Source of the DNA: JACVRW01 sp963821275
GTDB lineage: Bacteria > Actinomycetota > Thermoleophilia > Solirubrobacterales > Thermoleophilaceae
Assembly (NCBI GenBank): GCA_963821275.1
Contig: CAWGDF010000011.1
Location: forward strand, 186,001-250,000
Reading direction: 5' to 3'
Length of the DNA: 64,000 nt
Shown: positions 35,181-48,039 of the stretch, one piece after another
Layout: each line of letters starts with the position of its first letter
How positions within the stretch are numbered: the first letter of the stretch is position 1
Notes under the pieces: model-generated
What the model saw: the letters and a program-made list of their open reading frames with translations, nothing else
What the model was told of the DNA's origin: nothing
Database searches by the model: none
Position numbers and translations under genes: made by a program

Positions 35181-35202
35181 CCGGGGACTCCGCCGTCCCC
35201 GG
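35181..35202 (-). promoter_or_regulatory. Leader hairpin of the CHAT module
   Basis: CCGGGGAC-TCCGCC-GTCCCCGG, an 8-bp stem 27 bp upstream of the Trypco1-type ATG. It would fall at the start of the transcript if the CATAAT at 35211-35216 (minus strand) is the -10. A terminator for prfB is excluded, since prfB lies upstream of it and ends at 35280 with other sequence between. Confidence 0.4.
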
Positions 35203-35207
35203 ACGCC

Positions 35208-35259
35208 TCCATTATGTGGCGGGATAGCGCGTGCGCCAGCGAAGTGAGACCGATCTCAC
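35208..35259 (-). promoter_or_regulatory. Putative promoter and operator dyad of the CHAT module
   Basis: Minus-strand CATAAT (35216-35211) is a -10 candidate; the -35 is weak. Just upstream lies the perfect dyad GTGAGA-CCGA-TCTCAC (35244-35259). The dyad could be an operator or the prfB terminator; it has no T-tract. Confidence 0.4.
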
Positions 35260-35279
35260 ACTTCCGCAGGGGCCCCCTG

Positions 35280-36367
35280 CTAGTCGCTCGCGGCGCCGTC
35301 CCCGGCGCGGCGCAACAGCTCCGCACGGACGAACTCGTCCAGGTCGCCGTCGAGCACGCCCTGGGCGTTTCCGGCCTCGACGTTCGTGCGGTGGTCCTTC
35401 ACCATCGTGTACGGATGCAGGACATACGAGCGGATCTGGGATCCCCAGCCCACGTCCTGGGCCTCCCCGCGCTCCTTGGCGATCTCCTCCTGGCGCCGGC
35501 GCTCCTCCTGCTCGATCAGCTTGGCGCGCAGCATCCGCATCGCGGTGTCCTTGTTGGCCGACTGTGAGCGCTCGTTCTGGCACTGCACCACGATGCCGGT
35601 GGGCCGGTGAGTGATGCGCACCGCCGAGTCGGTCTTGTTCACGTGCTGCCCGCCCGCGCCGGACGCGCGGTAGGTGTCGATCTGGATGTCGTCCGGCTCG
35701 ATCTCCACCTGAACCGCGTCCTCCACGAGGGGAGCGACCTCCACGCCGGCGAAGGCGGTGTGGCGGCGCGACTGAGCGTCGAACGGCGAGATGCGGACCA
35801 GGCGATGCACGCCCTTCTCGGCGGAGAGCAGGCCGTAGGCGTTCTCGCCGCGAGCGATGAACGACGCCGACTTCAGGCCGGCCTCCTCCCCGGCGGACAC
35901 TTCCTTCAGCTCCACCTTCATCCCGCGGCGCTCGGCCCAGCGCATCAGCATCCGCAGGAGCATCTCGGCCCAGTCCTGCGAGTCGGTGCCGCCGGCGCCG
36001 GCGTTGACGGTGACCACCGCGTCGCCGGCGTCGTACTCCCCCGGGAAGAGGCGGGCCTCCTCCAACTCGGCCAGCCGCGCTTCGATCGAGCGGCGCTGCT
36101 CCTCCAGCTCGGCGGCGATCGACTCGTCCTCGGCAGCCATCTCCTCGAGCGTGTCCAGGTCCTCGACGTCGCTCTCGAGTGAGCGAAAGGTCTGCAGCCG
36201 CCGGCTCACCGCGGCGTGCTCGGCCGACACCGACGCCGCGCGCTCCTGGTCGTCCCAGAAGCGCGGCGCCTGCATCTGCTGCTCCAGCGAGTCGACGCGC
36301 TGCTTCAGCGAAGCGGGGTCAAAGATAGTCCGCGAGCAGCTTCAGCCGGTCGCGGAGGTCGTCCGCG

Positions 36368-36381
<14 letters not shown>
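35280..36381 (-). CDS. prfB: Peptide chain release factor 2, programmed +1 frameshift
   Basis: Recognises UGA/UAA stop codons. The first segment (ATG 36381, MAPPSADDLRDRLKLLADYL) ends at an in-frame TGA at 36321-36319 in the classical slippery context TAT CTT TGA C. A +1 shift gives LADYLDPASLKQRVDSLEQQ and runs to 35280. The peptidyl-hydrolysis GGQ is in SGAGGQHVNKTDSAVR. About 366 aa after recoding, the normal RF2 length. Start codon lies inside the secA 3' end (14-nt overlap). This is the autoregulatory recoding known from many bacteria, not a mutation. Confidence 0.95.
36319..36330 (-). promoter_or_regulatory. prfB: prfB recoding site
   Basis: Minus-strand TAT CTT TGA C. The slippery codon and UGA match the standard site, but the upstream Shine-Dalgarno-like AGGGGG seen in E. 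coli is replaced by GCGGAC. Confidence 0.85.
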
Positions 36382-39238
<2,857 letters not shown>

Positions 39239-39283
39239 TGAAGCTACGGTAGCAAGGCCCCGGGGGCCGGCTCGGGCCCGCGC

Positions 39284-39625
39284 TCAGGCCGTCCGCGCCT
39301 CGTTCGCACGAGCCGATTCCCTGCGCTTGCGGCGCTTGTCCCGGTGCTTCTTGACCTGGCGGGAGAGCTCGTCGGCCACCAGGTTGATCGAGCGACCCAT
39401 GTCGCTGGAACGGTTGCTCGCACGCAGCACGACGCCCTTGAGGTGAAGGGTGGCCTCGGCCACCTGCGAGTCCGGGATCGCGGGGTTCTTCTCCTCCCGC
39501 AGCTCGATGTCGAGCTCAGCCAGCGGCGACACCTGTCGGCCCACCTTGGCGAACTTCCTCTCGACCCGGGCCCTCAGCTCGTCGTCCACAATCGCTCCGT
39601 TGCGGCCCTTCAGCTGAATGCGCAT
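39284..39625 (-). CDS. hpf: Short-form ribosome hibernation-promoting factor
   Basis: 113 aa. HPF/YfiA fold: MRIQLKGRNGAIVDDELRARVERKFAKVGR, AEATLHLKGVVLRASNRSSDMGRSINLVADELSRQVKKHRDKRRKR. It lacks the C-terminal dimerisation domain of long HPF common in actinobacteria, so it should bind the 30S decoding region without driving 100S dimers by itself. An Arg/Lys/Ala tail ends the protein. Located between comF and secA as in many bacteria. Confidence 0.92.
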   Translation of the reverse strand: MRIQLKGRNGAIVDDELRARVERKFAKVGRQVSPLAELDIELREEKNPAIPDSQVAEATLHLKGVVLRASNRSSDMGRSINLVADELSRQVKKHRDKRRKRRESARANEARTA

Positions 39626-39770
39626 CTGCCTCTCCTGTTCAGCGGCGCTGGGCTTGCTGGTACAGCAAGGGTAATGCGCGCGTCCAGCCCGCGCCAGAGG
39701 CCGAGCGCCCCGGGTCCGCCACCGGCCGCGCGGCGCGGGAGCGGCGGCGGCGCCGCCACGACGCGGGCCA

Positions 39771-40436
39771 TCAACGCCCCAGCGTCCGGGCGAAGGCGAG
39801 TGCGCACACCTCGGTCGCGCCGGCGGTCCGAAGCGCCTTTGCACATGCGGCGAGCGTCGCGCCGGTGGTCGCCACGTCGTCCACCAGGAGCGCTCGCGGC
39901 GGGGGCGGCGCCCGGGCGCTGATGCGCCCCGGTGGCGCAGCCAACCGTGCGGCTCGCGGGCGTCCCACCTGCGTGCCCCGTGGGCCGGCGCGCGCAAGGC
40001 AGTCGACCACATCGAGACCGGTACGCCGAGCGAGCGCGCGGGCGAGAACCGCGGCCTGGTTGTACCCGCGACGCCGGCGCCGGGCCGGGTGCAGTGGGAC
40101 GGGCACGAGCGCCGGCCTCCCCGCCGGGGTTACGGCCGGAGGTGCGCGGGTGGCCAGCCCCGGTCGCGGGAGCAGGCCGGCGGGCGCGCCGGCCGCAATC
40201 AGCGCCGCCATGGTGTCCGCCGCGCCGAGAGCGCCCCTGAACTTCAGCGCGCGGACCAGATCGCGGGCCGGGCCCTCGTAACCCACCGGGGCCCAGACCG
40301 CCATCCCCGCCAGCCCGGCGATGGCCGGACCGAGGTGACGAAGCTCTCGGCGGCAGGCGCCGCACAGCTGCTCACCGGCGCGGACGGCTGCGGCGCAGCT
40401 CCAGCAGAGTGGCGGGGCAAGTAGGCGAGCGAGCAC
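39771..40436 (-). CDS. ComF family phosphoribosyltransferase-like protein
   Basis: 221 aa. An N-terminal zinc-finger-like part (PLCWSCAAAVRAGEQLCGACRREL, four cysteines), the ALKFRGALGAADTMAALI region and a PRPP-binding loop LLVDDVATTGATLAACAKAL. Associated with DNA uptake in transformable bacteria; in actinobacteria its role is unproved. Upstream of hpf-secA-prfB. Confidence 0.9.
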   Translation of the reverse strand: MLARLLAPPLCWSCAAAVRAGEQLCGACRRELRHLGPAIAGLAGMAVWAPVGYEGPARDLVRALKFRGALGAADTMAALIAAGAPAGLLPRPGLATRAPPAVTPAGRPALVPVPLHPARRRRRGYNQAAVLARALARRTGLDVVDCLARAGPRGTQVGRPRAARLAAPPGRISARAPPPPRALLVDDVATTGATLAACAKALRTAGATEVCALAFARTLGR

Positions 40437-40536
40437 TCCTCGAGCATGGCGCGATCCGTGTTACGCGTGGGCACGCCACTGCGACAATTCCGTGCGTGTT
40501 CGGTGAAACACCGTGCGTGCGCTGGGTGGGGACGCA

Positions 40537-41373
40537 GTGAGCCAGCCGCAGCTCCATTGGTTCTCGGATCCGGCGGTGCTCGCGCCGCTAGCTCTTCTGG
40601 CCGGCGTCTGGATCTGGCGCTTCCGCGCCGCCCGGGCAGAAGCCGGCGGCCGCGGGGCCGGCCCGCTGCAGGCGGTTGCGTTCGCCGGGGCGATGACCGC
40701 GCTGCTGCTGGCGCTCGTGTCCCCGCTGGACGGGCTGGGCGAGGACTACCTGTTCTCCGCCCACATGGTCCAGCACCTGCTGCTGGGCGACATCGCGCCG
40801 CTGCTGCTCCTCCTGAGCCTCACGCGGGTGATGATGCGGCCGGCGACCCGGCGCTTGATGCGCGTGGAGCGCGCGCTCGGCCGCCTCGCCAGCCCGCTCA
40901 CCGGGCTCCTCCTGTGGCTGGTCGTGATGTACGTCTGGCACGTGCCGGCCCTGTACGACGCCGCGGCGGAGAACCCGTTCGTCCACCTGATCGAGCACGT
41001 TTCGTTCTTCGCCGCCGGGATCGCGCTCTGGTGGCCGCTGATCCAACCCGTGCCGATGCGCCACCGGCTGACCGGCATGCAGCCCCTCGGGTACGTGGCC
41101 GGCGCGAAGGCAGGCCTCGCCGCGCTGGGCCTGTACCTGGCCTGGAGCACCACCGCGCTCTACCCCTACTACGAGCAGACCCCGCGGATCTGGGGCCTCA
41201 CGCCGGTGGAGGACCAGAACATCGGCGGGGTGATCATGATGGTCGAGCAGTCGTTCACGCTGGTGCTCGTGATGGTGGTGCTGTTCGTCGCGATGCTCAC
41301 CCGCTCCGAGGAGGAGGAACGCCGCCGCGAGCGGCTCGAGGAGGCGGAGGCGGGCTCGGCGGCCGGGGCCTGA
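40537..41373 (+). CDS. CtaG-like cytochrome c oxidase assembly membrane protein
   Basis: 278 aa from GTG 40537 (GTG 40513 would add eight residues; neither has a strong ribosome-binding site). Seven or so transmembrane helices with conserved histidines in HMVQHLLLGDIAPLLLLL, WHVPALYDAAAENPFVHLIEHVSFF and AWSTTALYPYY, characteristic of the Caa3_CtaG family. Thought to help copper delivery to the oxidase; no oxidase subunit genes adjoin. Acidic/basic cytoplasmic tail. Confidence 0.87.
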   Translation: MSQPQLHWFSDPAVLAPLALLAGVWIWRFRAARAEAGGRGAGPLQAVAFAGAMTALLLALVSPLDGLGEDYLFSAHMVQHLLLGDIAPLLLLLSLTRVMMRPATRRLMRVERALGRLASPLTGLLLWLVVMYVWHVPALYDAAAENPFVHLIEHVSFFAAGIALWWPLIQPVPMRHRLTGMQPLGYVAGAKAGLAALGLYLAWSTTALYPYYEQTPRIWGLTPVEDQNIGGVIMMVEQSFTLVLVMVVLFVAMLTRSEEEERRRERLEEAEAGSAAGA

Positions 41374-41420
41374 GCCCAACCGCCCGGGGGCCGAACCGAA
41401 GCCGCCGCGTGAGGCGCCCC

Positions 41421-42800
41421 TCAGCCCTCCAGCACCGCCCCGTCCTCGACCCGCCGCGGCCCCTCCAGCCGCACCGTGCCCCGCACGCCGACGTCGCGGC
41501 CGAAGGACACGTCGCCCTCCACCTCGAGCCGCTCGCAGCCCACCAGCGACGGAGGACCGGCGGAAAAGCGCTCCTCGAAGTCGCTGAGCAGCTTGTAGAA
41601 GTCGGAGTCGAGGTCGACGACCGGCGGCTCGCCATCGCGGGACAGCCGCACGCTGCCGTCGGCAGCCAGCTCGTACGCGTCGGAGCGGAGGATCAGCAGG
41701 TCGTTGGTGGTCTTGACCGGGGCGAAGCGCGAGCGGGGCACCAGGAGGGCGCCGGCGCCCTCGAAGACGTCGATCGCCGCGCCCATCGCGGTCTCCAGCT
41801 GAATCACCTCCGGTGAGGAGGCGTCCGTCGGGTCGATCGTCTTGCGGTTGACGATCATCGGCAGCCCGAGCACACCGTCGCGATCGGACAGGGTCCGCTC
41901 CAGCGCACGCAGGTTGACCCAGATGGTGTTGCAGTTGAAGAAGCGGTGGCGGGAGGTGTCCTGGAAGGCGTCCATGTCCTCGTCGGGCGTCTGGGCGGTC
42001 TCGCGCAGGACCAGGCCCCCGTCGCGTCGGCGGGCGAGGTGGCCGCCCTTCTTGTCGCTCTCCGTGCGGACGGTCACCTCGGACACGAAGGGCAGCTCCT
42101 CGCGCGCGAACCAGTCGAGGATGTCGGGCTCGAGCACGGCGCCGAGGTTGTCCGAGTTGGAGAGGAAGAGGTACTCGTAGCCCTGCTCGAGCATCCGGTC
42201 GAGCATTCCGGAGGCGACCAATGACGTGTAGACGTCGCCGTGACCGGGCGGGGCCCACTCGAGCGCCGGGTCGTCGGGCCATTCGGCCGGTTCCAGCCCG
42301 TCGGCCAGCAGTTTCGGCACCTTGCCCTGGAGGAAGTCGAGCGGCAGGTCGCTCGGCAGCTCCGGATGGCGCTCGAGCGCCGCGAGCGTGTCGTCGCGCG
42401 TGGCGAAGCTGTTCATCAGCAGAAGCGGGATCCGGGCGTTCGTGCGCTCGCGCAGCTCGAGCACCTGACGGACGATGATGTCGAGGAAGGAGAGGCCGTC
42501 CTTTACCTCGATCAGCGACTTGGCCTTGGTCATGCCCATGCTCGTGCCGAGGCCGCCGTTGAGCTTGAGCGCGACGACTCGGTCGAGAGCCTCGCCGTCG
42601 CCGCCGGGCAGCTCGGTCGCGTCGGGCACGTCGTCCAGCGGCTCGATCTCCGACTCGCCGAGCATCCCCCGCTCGCCCTCCCGAAGGCGCTTCTCGTAGT
42701 AGGCGAAGGTCTCAACGGCGGCGTCGGGGAGTCCCTCCCGGCGCATCTTCTCCTCGGCGGCGCTCACCGCGGCGATCCTACCCGGGCACTCTGAGGGCAT
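41421..42800 (-). CDS. UTP-glucose-1-phosphate uridylyltransferase, eukaryotic (UGP2) type
   Basis: 459 aa. Makes UDP-glucose. LNGGLGTSMGMTKAKSL is the UGP2-class nucleotide loop, quite unlike bacterial GalU. PPGHGDVYTSL, FLSNSDNLGAVLE and NCNTIWVNL are further family motifs; the C-terminus is a left-handed beta-helix. GTG 42767 (VSAAEEKM) is an alternative start. Together with ugd (50678-51952) it supplies UDP-glucuronate for the polysaccharide genes to the right. Confidence 0.9.
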   Translation of the reverse strand: MPSECPGRIAAVSAAEEKMRREGLPDAAVETFAYYEKRLREGERGMLGESEIEPLDDVPDATELPGGDGEALDRVVALKLNGGLGTSMGMTKAKSLIEVKDGLSFLDIIVRQVLELRERTNARIPLLLMNSFATRDDTLAALERHPELPSDLPLDFLQGKVPKLLADGLEPAEWPDDPALEWAPPGHGDVYTSLVASGMLDRMLEQGYEYLFLSNSDNLGAVLEPDILDWFAREELPFVSEVTVRTESDKKGGHLARRRDGGLVLRETAQTPDEDMDAFQDTSRHRFFNCNTIWVNLRALERTLSDRDGVLGLPMIVNRKTIDPTDASSPEVIQLETAMGAAIDVFEGAGALLVPRSRFAPVKTTNDLLILRSDAYELAADGSVRLSRDGEPPVVDLDSDFYKLLSDFEERFSAGPPSLVGCERLEVEGDVSFGRDVGVRGTVRLEGPRRVEDGAVLEG

Positions 42801-42843
42801 ACCAGGCCCAGTTTTCGGCGTCCTCTCTCAGGTATGGCTTGAC

Positions 42844-43023
42844 GTGCGCTACGGGCTCGCGCCGGCTTCGGAGGGGGCGGAGATGTCCGCCTCGGTCCGG
42901 CTGCGCCAGGGTGGCAGCCTCACGGGCCGCCTGGTGGGGCGCGCCGCCGCCGCGCTGCTCTCGGCCGGCGCACTCGACAGCGCCGCCGGGCGGATCGCCC
43001 GCCATGCCGAGCTGGCGGCCTGA
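42844..43023 (+). pseudogene. C-terminal remnant resembling an SRPBCC-family protein
   Basis: The frame ...VWLDVRYGLAPASEGAEMSASVRLRQ...LLSAGALDSAAGRIARHAELAA stop looks like the last strand and long helix of polyketide cyclase/SRPBCC proteins. The frame is open upstream to about 42780 without a start and runs into the antisense UGP2 gene, so the N-terminal part is missing. Either a truncated relic or a chance 59-codon frame from GTG 42844. Confidence 0.35.
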
Positions 43024-43052
43024 AGACCGCGCGCCGGCCCGCCGGCGGTAGC

Positions 43053-43490
43053 GTGCCGGCCATCGCCGAGCAGATGACAAGAGATCAGTGGCACGCCTTC
43101 GTCATGGAGGGCACGCGCACCGGCAAGTTCGCCGTTACACGCAAGGACGGCACCCCGCATGTGCTTCCCGTGTGGTTCGTGCTCGACGGGGACGACTTCC
43201 TCTTCAACACGGGTGAGGACACGGTGCGCGGCCGATCGCTCAGGCGCGACGGCCGCGGCTGCATGCTGGTCGACGACGATCGGCCGCCGTACGCCTTCCT
43301 GAAGGCCGAGGGCCGGGCCGAGCTCATCGACGACCTCGACGAGTCACTGCGGGTGGCGACCCTGATCGGAGCCCGCTACATGGGCGCGGAGCGGGCGGAG
43401 GAGTTCGGCCGGCGGAACGCCGTGCCCGGCGAGCTGCTCGTGCGCTTCCGGCCGGAGCGCGTCTTCGGACAGCTGGGCGTGGCGACCTAG
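43053..43490 (+). CDS. PPOX-class, probably F420-dependent oxidoreductase
   Basis: 145 aa split-barrel flavin/F420-binding protein of the pyridoxamine-5'-phosphate oxidase superfamily. Motifs are TGKFAVTRKDGTPHVLPVWFVLDGDDFLFNTGEDTVRGRSLRRD and VRFRPERVFGQ. Actinobacteria have many of these with unknown substrates; cofactor choice between FMN and F420 cannot be read directly. GTG 43053 is used; ATG 43074 (MTRDQW) fits family starts just as well. Confidence 0.82.
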   Translation: MPAIAEQMTRDQWHAFVMEGTRTGKFAVTRKDGTPHVLPVWFVLDGDDFLFNTGEDTVRGRSLRRDGRGCMLVDDDRPPYAFLKAEGRAELIDDLDESLRVATLIGARYMGAERAEEFGRRNAVPGELLVRFRPERVFGQLGVAT

Positions 43491-43897
43491 CCGACCCGTC
43501 TCCAGACCTGATTCAGGTTGCTCTGCATCAGGAAGGGCACGACGAACTGCACGATCGGGATCAGGGCCAGGATGAAGTTGAGGAGGGGGCTGAAGTTGTT
43601 CGAGCCGAGCACGTGGTTCTGGGCCCGCTCGATCCGCCGCAAGGTCCGCCAGAGGCTGACGAAGGGAGGGATGATCACCAGCGCCCCGATGGTGATGGCG
43701 ACCACCGACCAGATCGGCTCCTCGCCCAGGTCGGGGATGCCCTTCGCCCGCCCGAGGTCGACCATCTCGCGGTTGACGAAGTACCACCAGAAGATCATGT
43801 AGATCCCGAGCGTGATGATCGTGAAGAAGACGACGGCCAGGGGCGAGCGGATCTTCACCTGGGTCCCCGTGCCCGGAAGCTGAATCAGCTCTGCCAT
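43487..43897 (-). CDS. DUF4234-type membrane protein
   Basis: 136 aa. A short soluble start, then PLAVVFFTIITLGIYMIFWWYFVNREM (typical DUF4234 opening), further helices at about 68-85 and 108-125. Function unknown. Overlaps the PPOX gene end by 4 bp (convergent) and follows the LysR regulator by 1 bp, so probably co-transcribed with it. Confidence 0.78.
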   Translation of the reverse strand: MAELIQLPGTGTQVKIRSPLAVVFFTIITLGIYMIFWWYFVNREMVDLGRAKGIPDLGEEPIWSVVAITIGALVIIPPFVSLWRTLRRIERAQNHVLGSNNFSPLLNFILALIPIVQFVVPFLMQSNLNQVWRRVG

Positions 43898-43898
43898 G

Positions 43899-44846
43899 TC
43901 AGGCGGCGACCGCGGCGCCGGTGGGCAGCTCAAAGCCGCCGGCGACCTCGTCGAGGATGTCCAACATCGCCTGCGTGGCGGGAGAGCGATAGCGGCCGGC
44001 CAGGGTGGCGGCGGCCACCCGCCGTGAGGGCGCGCCCGGGCCGAGTGAGCGGACCACGATGTCCTCGCGCACGGCGGTGAGCGCGAGGGCCGGTAGCAGG
44101 GAGATGCCCACACCGGCCGCGATGAGCCCCTGCACCACGTTGTAGTCGTCGGACTGGAAGCCGATCTGAGGCTCGAAGCCGGCCGCCGAGCAGGCCGCCG
44201 CATGCAGCCTGCACCAGGGGCCGCCCGAGGAGTTCTCCTGGATCCAGGTCTCGTCGGCCAGGTCCTCCAGCCGCAGGCGCCGGCGGCCGGCAAAGGGGTG
44301 ACCGCGCGGGAGCGCAAGGTGCATGGGGTCCTCGAGCAGCTCGTACAGCTCGATGCCCTCGAACAGCCGCTCGAACTCGGCCGGCCAGAGCTCGCTGTAC
44401 TCGAAGACCAGCGCCACGTCGAGCTCCGCCGCCCGCAGCATTCGCACCGCCTGGTCGGGCTCGGCCTCCACCATGGAGAGCTCCACCTCGGGATGCCGCT
44501 CGGTGAACAGCGCGATCGCCGGCGGGACGATCGAGGCGCCCGCCGTGGGAAACGAAGACAGGCGCACACGGCCGCCCCGCACGTCCGCGATGGCCTCGAG
44601 CTCGGCCTCCGCCGCCGCCAGGCGCGCGAGCACGGCCTCGGCGTGATCCACCAGCGCGCTGCCGGCGTCGGTGAGGCGAACGCCTCGGCTGCCCCGGTCC
44701 ACGAGCCGGGCACCGGCCCGCTTCTCGAGCGCCGCGATCTGCTGCGAAACGGCGGGCTGCGTGTAGGAGAGCGCGTCGGCGGCGGAGGAGAACGAGCCGT
44801 GCTCGGCGACCGCCTGAAGCACCCGCAGCTGCTTCACGTCGAACAT
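43899..44846 (-). CDS. LysR-family transcriptional regulator
   Basis: 315 aa. N-terminal helix-turn-helix LRVLQAVAEHGSFSSAADALSYTQPAVSQQIAALEKRAGARLVDRGSRGVRLT; C-terminal two-lobe effector domain (about 90-300). Effector not predictable. Divergent from a small GNAT-like gene 104 bp away, with an LTTR-type dyad between. Confidence 0.92.
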   Translation of the reverse strand: MFDVKQLRVLQAVAEHGSFSSAADALSYTQPAVSQQIAALEKRAGARLVDRGSRGVRLTDAGSALVDHAEAVLARLAAAEAELEAIADVRGGRVRLSSFPTAGASIVPPAIALFTERHPEVELSMVEAEPDQAVRMLRAAELDVALVFEYSELWPAEFERLFEGIELYELLEDPMHLALPRGHPFAGRRRLRLEDLADETWIQENSSGGPWCRLHAAACSAAGFEPQIGFQSDDYNVVQGLIAAGVGISLLPALALTAVREDIVVRSLGPGAPSRRVAAATLAGRYRSPATQAMLDILDEVAGGFELPTGAAVAA

Positions 44847-44856
44847 AAACAGAGCT

Positions 44857-44870
44857 TATCGCAGCCGATA
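44857..44870. promoter_or_regulatory. LysR-type binding-site candidate
   Basis: TATCG-CAGC-CGATA, a perfect 5+4+5 dyad fitting the T-N(11/12)-A rule, 11 bp upstream of the LysR start in the divergent spacer. Probably autoregulatory. Confidence 0.45.
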
Positions 44871-44950
44871 GAAGTTCGAATTTGTACTTATGGCCGCCGT
44901 CCGCGAACATTATTCGGGATAGATCGAACCTTCAACCGAAAGGACCCGCG

Positions 44951-45235
44951 ATGAGCGCCACCGTCACCATTCGTCATGCAACCGCTTCCGACGCCGACGC
45001 GATCGAGCGCCTTGCTGCACTGGACAGCACCTCCGCCCCGCCGGGCGATTTGCTGCTCGCCGAGGTGGGCGAGGAGCTCTGGGCGGCGGTCGAGCTCGAC
45101 GGCGGCAGGGCGATCGCCGACCCCTTCCGCGCCTCCCGCGATCTGGTCGAGCTGCTCCGCCTCCGGGCCGACGGGATGCGCGCCGAGCGGCCGCGGCCGT
45201 CACGCAGGCTGCGCCTGATCCCGCGCGCGGCCTAG
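44951..45235 (+). CDS. Small GNAT-like N-terminal-domain protein
   Basis: 94 aa. MSATVTIRHATASDADAIERLAALDS and LLAEVGEELWAAVELDGGRAIADPF correspond to the first half of a GNAT acetyltransferase, but the acetyl-CoA loop is absent. The C-terminus is an Arg-rich segment. This truncated form is, in my recollection, a recurrent actinobacterial small protein. GAAAGGA precedes the ATG. Function unknown. Confidence 0.65.
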   Translation: MSATVTIRHATASDADAIERLAALDSTSAPPGDLLLAEVGEELWAAVELDGGRAIADPFRASRDLVELLRLRADGMRAERPRPSRRLRLIPRAA

Positions 45236-45242
45236 ACGCGAC

Positions 45243-46412
45243 TCAGGGCGAGCCCCAGGAGCTGAGGTAGTCCCGCTGGTCGAGGGTCAGCTCGTCGATC
45301 TGCACTCCCAGGGAGCGCAGCTTCAGGCGGGCGATCTCCTCGTCGAGCTCCTGGGGCACGTCCACCACCCGCGGCTCCAGCCCCGCCGAGACAGCGAGGT
45401 GCTCGACCGCAAGGGCGAGGTTGGCGAAGCTCATGTCCATCACCGCCGCCGGGTGACCCTCGCCGGCGGCCAGGTTCACCACTCGGCCGCTCGTCAGGAG
45501 GTTGAGCCGGCGCTCGCCGAGGTCGTACTGCTCGACCAGGGGCAGTACCTGCTTCACCTGTCCGCCGGCGAGCTCTCCCAGGGCGACGAGGTCGATCTCG
45601 ACGTCGAAGTGACCGGCGTTCGCCAGCACGGCGCCGTCGCGCATGCGCTCGAAGTGCTCGCGGCGCAGGACCCTGCGCGAGCCGGTGACGGTCACGAATA
45701 GATCGCCGAGCTCGGCGGCCGCCAGAGCAGGCATCACGCCGTAGCCGTCCATCCGCGCCTCGAGCGCCCGCAGCGGGTCGACCTCGCATACGATCACCGC
45801 GGCGCCGGCGCCGCGGGCGCGCTGCGCTATCCCCCTTCCGGTGGCCCCGTAGCCGAGCAGCACGAGGGTGCGCCCGGCGAGCAGGAGGTTGGTGGCGCGC
45901 AGGATGCCGTCGAGCGCCGACTGGCCGGTGCCGTAGCGGTCGTTGAAGGTGCGCTCTGTCCGCGACTCGTTGACCGCGATCACCGGACAGGCGAGGCGAC
46001 CCTCCTTCTCCAGGCGCCGTAGCCTCAGCAGGCCGGTGGTCGTCTCCTCGGCCCCGCCGCGCAGGCCGCCGGCCTCGCCGCGCTGATGGAGCAGCACGAG
46101 CAGATCGGCGCCGTCGTCGAGGGTCACGTCCGGGCCCCAGTCGGCCAGGGCGCGCACGTGTGCCGCGTAGGTGTCGAGGTCCTCGCCCCGCACGGCCTGC
46201 ACCGGCACGCCCTCCTCGGAGAGGGCGGCCGCCACCTCGTCCTGGGTCGTGAGCGGGTTGGCCGAGCAGAGGGCGGCCTCGGCCCCGCCGGCCACCAGGG
46301 CGCCCATCAGGTTGGCGGTCTCCGCCGTCACGTGCAGGCAGGCCGCAACCCGCACGCCGTCGAGCGGCTCCTGCTCGGCGAAGCGCTCCCGGATGGAGCG
46401 CAACACCGGCAT
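45243..46412 (-). CDS. Second S-adenosylhomocysteine hydrolase-like protein (archaeal/Thermotoga type)
   Basis: 389 aa. Domain order as in AHCY: CLHVTAET, TLDDGAD, EETTTG, NAD loop GYGATGRGIAQ, then NAGHFDVEID. It has the short RYGTGQSALDGI signature and lacks the C-terminal KSDHYRY. In the active-site segment the usual TK-x2-FDN reads TERTFND: the catalytic Lys is Glu and the Asp-Asn pair is swapped. In-frame homology (IADPGLASQGRARIEWAEGQ) extends ~20 residues upstream of the ATG with no usual start codon, so the true start or an indel there is unresolved. Confidence 0.82.
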   Translation of the reverse strand: MPVLRSIRERFAEQEPLDGVRVAACLHVTAETANLMGALVAGGAEAALCSANPLTTQDEVAAALSEEGVPVQAVRGEDLDTYAAHVRALADWGPDVTLDDGADLLVLLHQRGEAGGLRGGAEETTTGLLRLRRLEKEGRLACPVIAVNESRTERTFNDRYGTGQSALDGILRATNLLLAGRTLVLLGYGATGRGIAQRARGAGAAVIVCEVDPLRALEARMDGYGVMPALAAAELGDLFVTVTGSRRVLRREHFERMRDGAVLANAGHFDVEIDLVALGELAGGQVKQVLPLVEQYDLGERRLNLLTSGRVVNLAAGEGHPAAVMDMSFANLALAVEHLAVSAGLEPRVVDVPQELDEEIARLKLRSLGVQIDELTLDQRDYLSSWGSP

Positions 46413-46607
46413 CTGGCCCTCGGCCCACTCGATCCGGGCCCGCCCCTGGGACGCGAGGCCCGGATCGGCTATGTCTGGGCGAAGCGTCAGCGGGCTACTG
46501 GCTCCAGGACGCTCACGATCAGGGCTGGCCAGGACGCAGGGAGGCGCGAATGCTCGGCATTCGGCCGACCGAGGACGCCGCCAGGCGTGGTCGTGTGCGT
46601 TCTGGTG

Positions 46608-48035
<1,428 letters not shown>

Positions 48036-48039
<4 letters not shown>

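Noticed and set aside
43487..44713. Single 408-aa protein spanning the DUF4234 and LysR genes
   Set aside because: The first two thirds are an out-of-frame shadow of the LysR regulator; the true DUF4234 protein starts at 43897.
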